Position numbers and translations under genes: made by a program. DNA of 7,148 nt from Bacteroidota bacterium (GTDB taxonomy: Bacteria > Bacteroidota > Bacteroidia > Flavobacteriales > Flavobacteriaceae), in assembly GCA_015767395.1 (NCBI GenBank), contig JADWMI010000119.1:1-7148 (forward strand), given 5' to 3'. This document shows, in pieces, positions 6,351 to 7,148 of this stretch (within the stretch, counting starts at the first letter, position 1; the number at the start of each line of letters is the position of its first letter). A model generated the notes under the pieces. It searched no databases. It saw only the letters and a list, made by a program, of their open reading frames with translations, and was not told the DNA's origin.

Positions 6351-7148
6351 ATGACTACAGAAGTTACCCGATTATTCGATTTTGCATATTACCAACTAAA
6401 ACATTTTAATTTACCCAAAGCCTTTAACACCAAATACAATGGTGAATGGGTTGCTACTTCTACCGAAGAATTTATTGCCAAAGGAAATGCCATGAGCCGT
6501 GGATTGCTAAAATTAGGAATCAAACCCGGAGATAAAATTGCTGTTATTACCACTAATAATAGAACTGAATGGAATATTTTAGATTTAGGAGTATTACAAA
6601 TCGGAGCAATTAACATTCCTATTTATCCTACCATTTCCAAAGAAGATTATGAATACATCTTTAACCATGCCGAAGTAACACATTGCTTTTTATCTGACCA
6701 AGAATTATACAAAAAAGCAAATGCGATAAAGAACCAGGTGCCGACTTTAAAAGAAATTTATTCTTTTGACGAAGTTGAAGGTTGCAAAAACTGGAATGAA
6801 GTTTTAGAATTGGGTAAAGATGAAACCAATCAAGGGGAGGTTGAAAAGATAAAAGAGGGTGTAAAAACAGCTGATTTAGCGACTATCATATATACGTCAG
6901 GTACTACGGGAAAGCCAAAAGGCGTCATGCTCTCTCATAAAAATGTAGTGACCAATGTAATTGACAGTATGCCGTTTTTACCTTTAGAACTTGGAAAAAT
7001 TACCGCTTTAAGTTTTTTACCAGTGTGCCATATTTTCGAAAGAATGCTACACTATTTATACCAATATGCAGGAGCCTCCATTTATTTTGGTGAAGGCATG
7101 GATAAAATTGGAGAAAATATAAGAGAGGTAAAACCTCAATTTATGACC
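6351..7148 (+). CDS. Long-chain fatty acid-CoA ligase (AMP-forming), second paralogue, cut by the window end
   Basis: The frame is open from the ATG at 6351 through the last base, giving 266 codons without a stop; the C-terminal half lies outside the window. The N-terminus, MTTEVTRLFDFAYYQL, and the segments SRGLLKLGIKPGDKIAV and LQIGAINIPIYPTIS closely follow the first paralogue. The P-loop reads YTSGTTGKPKG, followed by LPVCHIFER. By eye, over half of the aligned residues are identical to the first protein, and differences cluster around residues 20-45, 100-130 and just after the P-loop. The second half, with the YGMTE, TGD and C-terminal lysine motifs, cannot be checked here. It is a tandem duplicate with its own promoter, probably acting on a related or different fatty acid. 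Confidence 0.9.
   Translation, partial: MTTEVTRLFDFAYYQLKHFNLPKAFNTKYNGEWVATSTEEFIAKGNAMSRGLLKLGIKPGDKIAVITTNNRTEWNILDLGVLQIGAINIPIYPTISKEDYEYIFNHAEVTHCFLSDQELYKKANAIKNQVPTLKEIYSFDEVEGCKNWNEVLELGKDETNQGEVEKIKEGVKTADLATIIYTSGTTGKPKGVMLSHKNVVTNVIDSMPFLPLELGKITALSFLPVCHIFERMLHYLYQYAGASIYFGEGMDKIGENIREVKPQFMT

Noticed and set aside
6389..6616. 75-codon minus-strand open frame resembling the one at 4525-4713
   Set aside because: The resemblance of the two antisense frames (both contain IAPIC and VVVTTAIL-like stretches) follows from the sense genes being paralogues; it is not evidence of an overlapping gene family.

Overview
This window looks like a chromosomal piece of a Bacteroidota genome, most likely class Flavobacteriia. 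The DNA is AT-rich on both strands, there are no Shine-Dalgarno sequences ahead of any start codon, and the visible promoters resemble the Bacteroidota type (TTG, about 18 bases, then TA..TTTG). No ribosomal RNA, tRNA, insertion sequence, phage gene or CRISPR array is present. I could not name the genus from sequence alone.

The left half (about 1-4080) is a minus-strand fermentation operon in the order pflB, pflA, focA. PflB is the glycyl-radical pyruvate formate-lyase. PflA is the radical-SAM enzyme that installs its radical. FocA is the formate channel of the FNT family. Together they split pyruvate to acetyl-CoA and formate without oxygen and let formate leave the cell. The operon has a candidate promoter near 4071-4106, a long hairpin in the pflB-pflA gap, a perfect FNR-type palindrome (TTGAT-N4-ATCAA) in the pflA-focA gap, and a strong intrinsic terminator at 7-47. 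The palindrome fits anaerobic control by a CRP/FNR-family regulator, although its position relative to any transcription start is unclear.

The right half (4451 to the window end) holds two tandem plus-strand genes for long-chain acyl-CoA synthetases (AMP-forming). The second is cut by the window edge. They are clear paralogues, and each has its own promoter with the same layout: TTG, 18 bases, TATA[T/C]TTTGC. A 426-base divergent intergenic region (4025-4450) separates the two halves and carries promoters facing both ways plus one AT-rich inverted repeat.

All the protein-coding genes belong to well-known families. I see no previously undescribed system here. The points most worth checking are regulatory: the FNR-type box and its effect on the focA start, the pflB-pflA hairpin, and the matched promoters of the duplicated synthetase genes.
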